A DNA stretch of 16,782 nucleotides from CAJBLF01 sp964463255 (lineage in GTDB: Bacteria; Patescibacteriota; Gracilibacteria; Absconditabacterales; Absconditicoccaceae): NCBI GenBank assembly GCA_964463255.1, contig CAYXBC010000040.1:1-16782 (forward strand). Reading direction: 5' to 3'. Numbering within the stretch: the stretch's first letter is position 1; each line of letters opens with the position of its first letter. The notes under the pieces were generated by a model that was given only the letters and a program-made list of their open reading frames with translations, was not told the origin of the DNA and did no database searches. The position numbers and the translations under genes are program-made. Shown one piece after another: positions 14,780 through 16,782 of this stretch.

Positions 14780-15439
14780 TTACATCACTTCCACAATCTT
14801 TAATTGCTTATCTGTGAATTTATACAGCTTTGCGGGCCTATATTGGACGCCAATTTCTTTCTCTCAGGTTTCTTTGACGAGTCCAAGCTTGTCTATTTTT
14901 TTTCTGAAATTTCTGACATCAATCTGCTGATCCAAAATGGTTTCATAGACATCTTGGAGCTGTCTGAGCGTAAATTTCTTTGGCAAGATATATTGGGCGA
15001 CATTGGTATATTCCATTTTCCATTTCAATCTCTGGATAGCATAGTCGACGATTTTCTTATGATCGAAGGCGAGTTTTGGGAGTTTATTGATAGTGAAAAA
15101 TTTTACATCTGAGGCGTCGGATCCTGCTTTGATAGTCATATTTTCTCTCGGCATCAAGGCAATATATGAACAAGAGATAGTTCTTCCTCTCGGATCTCTT
15201 TTGACTTCAGAGAAGGTATAGAGCTGTTCGAGATACGCATTTTTTACGCTCGTCTCTTCTTCGAGCTCCCTATAAGCCGCTTGCTGGAGTGTCTCATGTT
15301 CAAGGACAAAACCGCCGGGCAAAGCCCATTCTCCCTTGAAAGGTTCTATCAACCTTTTGATAAGTAATATCTGGAGACTCCCCTCAGTGATAGTGAAGAT
15401 GATGTTGTCGACCGTCACGAGGATATGTTGTTTGATCAT
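14780..15439 (-). CDS. NrtR-like Nudix/winged-helix regulator
   Basis: 219 aa. An N-terminal Nudix domain (about 1-130) is joined to a C-terminal winged-helix domain (about 140-219), the layout of NrtR, a repressor of NAD biosynthesis genes that senses ADP-ribose. The Nudix box is G43-x5-E49-x7-R57-E58-L-E-E61-E62-T-S64-V, with Ser in place of the last Gly. LEQLYTFSEVKRDPRGRTIS is typical of the family. The C-terminus GVQYRPAKLYKF is reached only by reading TGA 14864-14866 (residue 192) as Gly. ATG 15439 is preferred over 15520 because the likely promoter (15475-15502) lies inside the extra 27 codons. No NAD gene is in the window, so the target is unknown. Confidence 0.85.
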
Positions 15440-15474
15440 AGGAAAGGAGAGATGATAAAGAGAAGTCAGGAAAG

Positions 15475-15502
15475 AGAATATCTTTTTTCGGAAGGAAATC
15501 AA
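15475..15502 (-). promoter_or_regulatory. Promoter of the NrtR-like gene
   Basis: On the minus strand TTGATT (15497-15502), 16-bp spacer, TATTCT (15475-15480). It decides the start at 15439. Confidence 0.5.
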
Positions 15503-15540
15503 TAATTGTTGCAAATACAATTAGCTGTTTTTTTTTCATC

Positions 15541-15568
15541 AAAAAAAAACTCCCGAAAAAATCGAGAG
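15541..15568 (-). terminator. Terminator of the 323-aa protein gene
   Basis: On the minus strand CTCTCG / CGGGAG (one G-T pair) with a 7-nt loop, followed by nine T. Confidence 0.75.
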
Positions 15569-15591
15569 CTTAGAGAATAATACAAAAACAA

Positions 15592-16563
15592 TTATACGGA
15601 TTCATTATCGGCGATAGCCATCATTTTTTGCATAACCGACAATTGAAATTTGGGATAGATATAGAGACATTCAAACAGTCGATTAAACTGATCCATAGTT
15701 CCGCCTACCTCGTACATCATGTTGAGATAGGTAGTAACTGGTTCTTTCACAATATCGTCTTCATCGTCTACGCTACAAAAATGATCTTGGAGCAAGGTAA
15801 ACCAATACTCAAAATCTCCTTGAGATTTTTGCATGTATCGTAATGCAAGTGCACGGATGCGATAGTCTTCATCGTCTTCATGGTCAGAGTAGATATAAAA
15901 CCATTCCAAGAAGCTGAGAGAAATCTCTTCAATACTTTTGAGTGTTTTTTTTTCATTGGTAGATCCACTGAGGCAATGTTTATATACCTTCAACCAATCA
16001 TGAACACTATGGTGTACTTCGGCAATTGCAATCATCTCATCAAGAGCGCAAAGGCGCTGTTCATAAGAATTTGCATTCTCCTCCATTTCAGCCCAATCAT
16101 CAATTGAGAGATTTAAAGGCCTCATTTTTTGGATAATCATCTGGGTTTCCTCCTTCGTTTCCGCAATCTCCAAGAATGTCAGATATTCCTTGATGGTGGA
16201 TGCAAGACCTAAGGTAGCGATAAATTCCTGATCAAAATCAGGGATGTCAAAATCATCTCTCCATTCGAGCATATCGACTTTTTGGTCAAAGGTAGTGGCC
16301 TTTTTTTTGAGTGCAGAGAATAGTTGTATTCCTTCATCTTTAGTCCATTCTGCCTCTGAACACAGGAGAAACGAAATTCCCCAATAGGGGAGAGTATCCA
16401 GATAAGGAAGCAATTCTGACTGACGCTCCGGAGCTAATCTGTTGCTCAAGAAAAGTAATTCGCCGGGGCTAAAGCTACCCTGTATTTTACTACCCGTCAA
16501 TACGTCTATCAATTTTTGACTGACGTTTCCTTCTTGTAATTGAATCAATTGTTCCTGTTCCAT
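15592..16563 (-). CDS. Acidic helical protein of unknown function
   Basis: 323 aa, no signal peptide or membrane segment, rich in Glu, Asp, Leu and Met and predicted almost entirely helical. Regular helix pairs such as DDWAEMEENANSYEQRL and SFLEWFYIYSDHEDDEDY suggest a repeat-type scaffold, but I cannot see a clear repeat unit. Acidic patches EDDED (with HEDDEDY) and DDEDD lie in the C-terminal third. It ends in TAA, contains no TGA among about eleven glycines, and has its own promoter and terminator. I do not recognise a family. A cytoplasmic scaffold or protein-binding role is possible but unproven. Confidence 0.8.
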   Translation of the reverse strand: MEQEQLIQLQEGNVSQKLIDVLTGSKIQGSFSPGELLFLSNRLAPERQSELLPYLDTLPYWGISFLLCSEAEWTKDEGIQLFSALKKKATTFDQKVDMLEWRDDFDIPDFDQEFIATLGLASTIKEYLTFLEIAETKEETQMIIQKMRPLNLSIDDWAEMEENANSYEQRLCALDEMIAIAEVHHSVHDWLKVYKHCLSGSTNEKKTLKSIEEISLSFLEWFYIYSDHEDDEDYRIRALALRYMQKSQGDFEYWFTLLQDHFCSVDDEDDIVKEPVTTYLNMMYEVGGTMDQFNRLFECLYIYPKFQLSVMQKMMAIADNESV

Positions 16564-16604
16564 ACCGTTTTTTATTTTTGGTGAGTATTTTATTTTTCGA
16601 AAAT

Positions 16605-16632
16605 ATCATACTGATTATAGATATTTTGTCAA
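16605..16632 (-). promoter_or_regulatory. Promoter of the 323-aa protein gene
   Basis: On the minus strand TTGACA (16627-16632), 16-bp spacer, TATGAT (16605-16610). An A-rich leader leads to the ATG at 16563. Confidence 0.75.
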
Positions 16633-16693
16633 TGATTATTTACCAAATTGTAATCCGAAATGCACATAGTAAGAAAATAAGTAGTATGGGGGG

Positions 16694-16710
16694 TAAGTAA
16701 TTTTTACTTA
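16694..16710. repeat. Inverted repeat TAAGTAA/TTACTTA
   Basis: A 7-bp perfect palindrome with TTT spacer. Another TAAGTA lies at 16678-16683 and ACTTA follows at 16720-16724. It sits just before the ORF at 16724 and may be an operator or part of a mobile-element end. Confidence 0.4.
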
Positions 16711-16723
16711 TCTATTATAACTT

Positions 16724-16782
16724 ATGACATACATATCTGAACGTGAAAGGTTGTTGATATATAGATGACTAGCTGTATGAGA
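16724..16782 (+). CDS. Partial ORF at window end, possible transposase N-terminus
   Basis: The frame is open in code 25 to the window edge (19 complete codons) and holds two TGA codons (16766, 16778). The sequence MTYISERERLLIYRGLAVG resembles the N-terminal helix-turn-helix of IS30-type transposases, which often begin with a short hydrophilic start, EER or ERE, then an I-x-x-L-x-x-G helix. Nineteen residues are too few to be sure. No promoter with the usual 16-bp spacing was found in front of it. Confidence 0.35.

Noticed and set aside
15440..15520. N-terminal extension of the NrtR-like protein (27 codons)
   Set aside because: The promoter lies inside it, and Nudix homologues begin near MIKQHILVTVD.

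Overview
The window reads as part of a genome that translates UGA as glycine (genetic code 25), known from the candidate phyla Absconditabacteria (SR1) and Gracilibacteria (BD1-5). With TGA read as stop, eight cellular genes and one transposase break into fragments. With TGA read as Gly they become full-length proteins, and the TGA codons fall on family-conserved glycines (Nudix box, SDR Gly-rich loop and NNAG, HIT, YbaK, AsnRS, Tex). I count 37 such codons in nine genes. All coordinates below use code 25 (stops TAA and TAG). No rRNA, tRNA or CRISPR was seen.

Layout. 1-1006: a complete IS481-like element with TGT...ACA ends; the window starts on its first base. 1007-5062: a promoter and conserved leader followed by a 1013-aa UPF0182 membrane protein, then a second copy of the leader in front of a 123-aa membrane protein and a 92-aa lipoprotein. 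5096-8754: a tight five-gene operon, asnS / HIT hydrolase / Nudix hydrolase / YbaK-type prolyl-tRNA deacylase / UMPH-1-like HAD phosphatase. It joins an aminoacyl-tRNA synthetase to editing and nucleotide clean-up functions. 8807-9208 (minus): a 98-aa membrane protein. 9235-10937: three consecutive promoter-gene-terminator cassettes encoding diverged paralogues of a membrane-anchored protein that I do not recognise. 11036-11765: a short-chain dehydrogenase. 11766-14444 (minus): a convergent Tex/S1 RNA-binding protein whose C-terminal tail is encoded by a 13-unit heptanucleotide repeat. 14450-15502 (minus): hairpin-rich DNA and an NrtR-like Nudix/winged-helix regulator. 15541-16632 (minus): an acidic 323-aa protein of unknown function. 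16724-16782: the start of an ORF cut by the window end, possibly another transposase.

Expression signals are uniform. Almost every transcription unit has a -35 resembling TTGACA and a -10 resembling TATAAT separated by exactly 16 bp, usually closed by a hairpin plus T-run. No clear Shine-Dalgarno sequences are seen; several starts follow A-rich leaders. UGA use is uneven: cytoplasmic enzyme genes and the transposase use it freely, while the UPF0182/lipoprotein block, the three paralogues, the 98-aa protein and the 323-aa protein have none internally.
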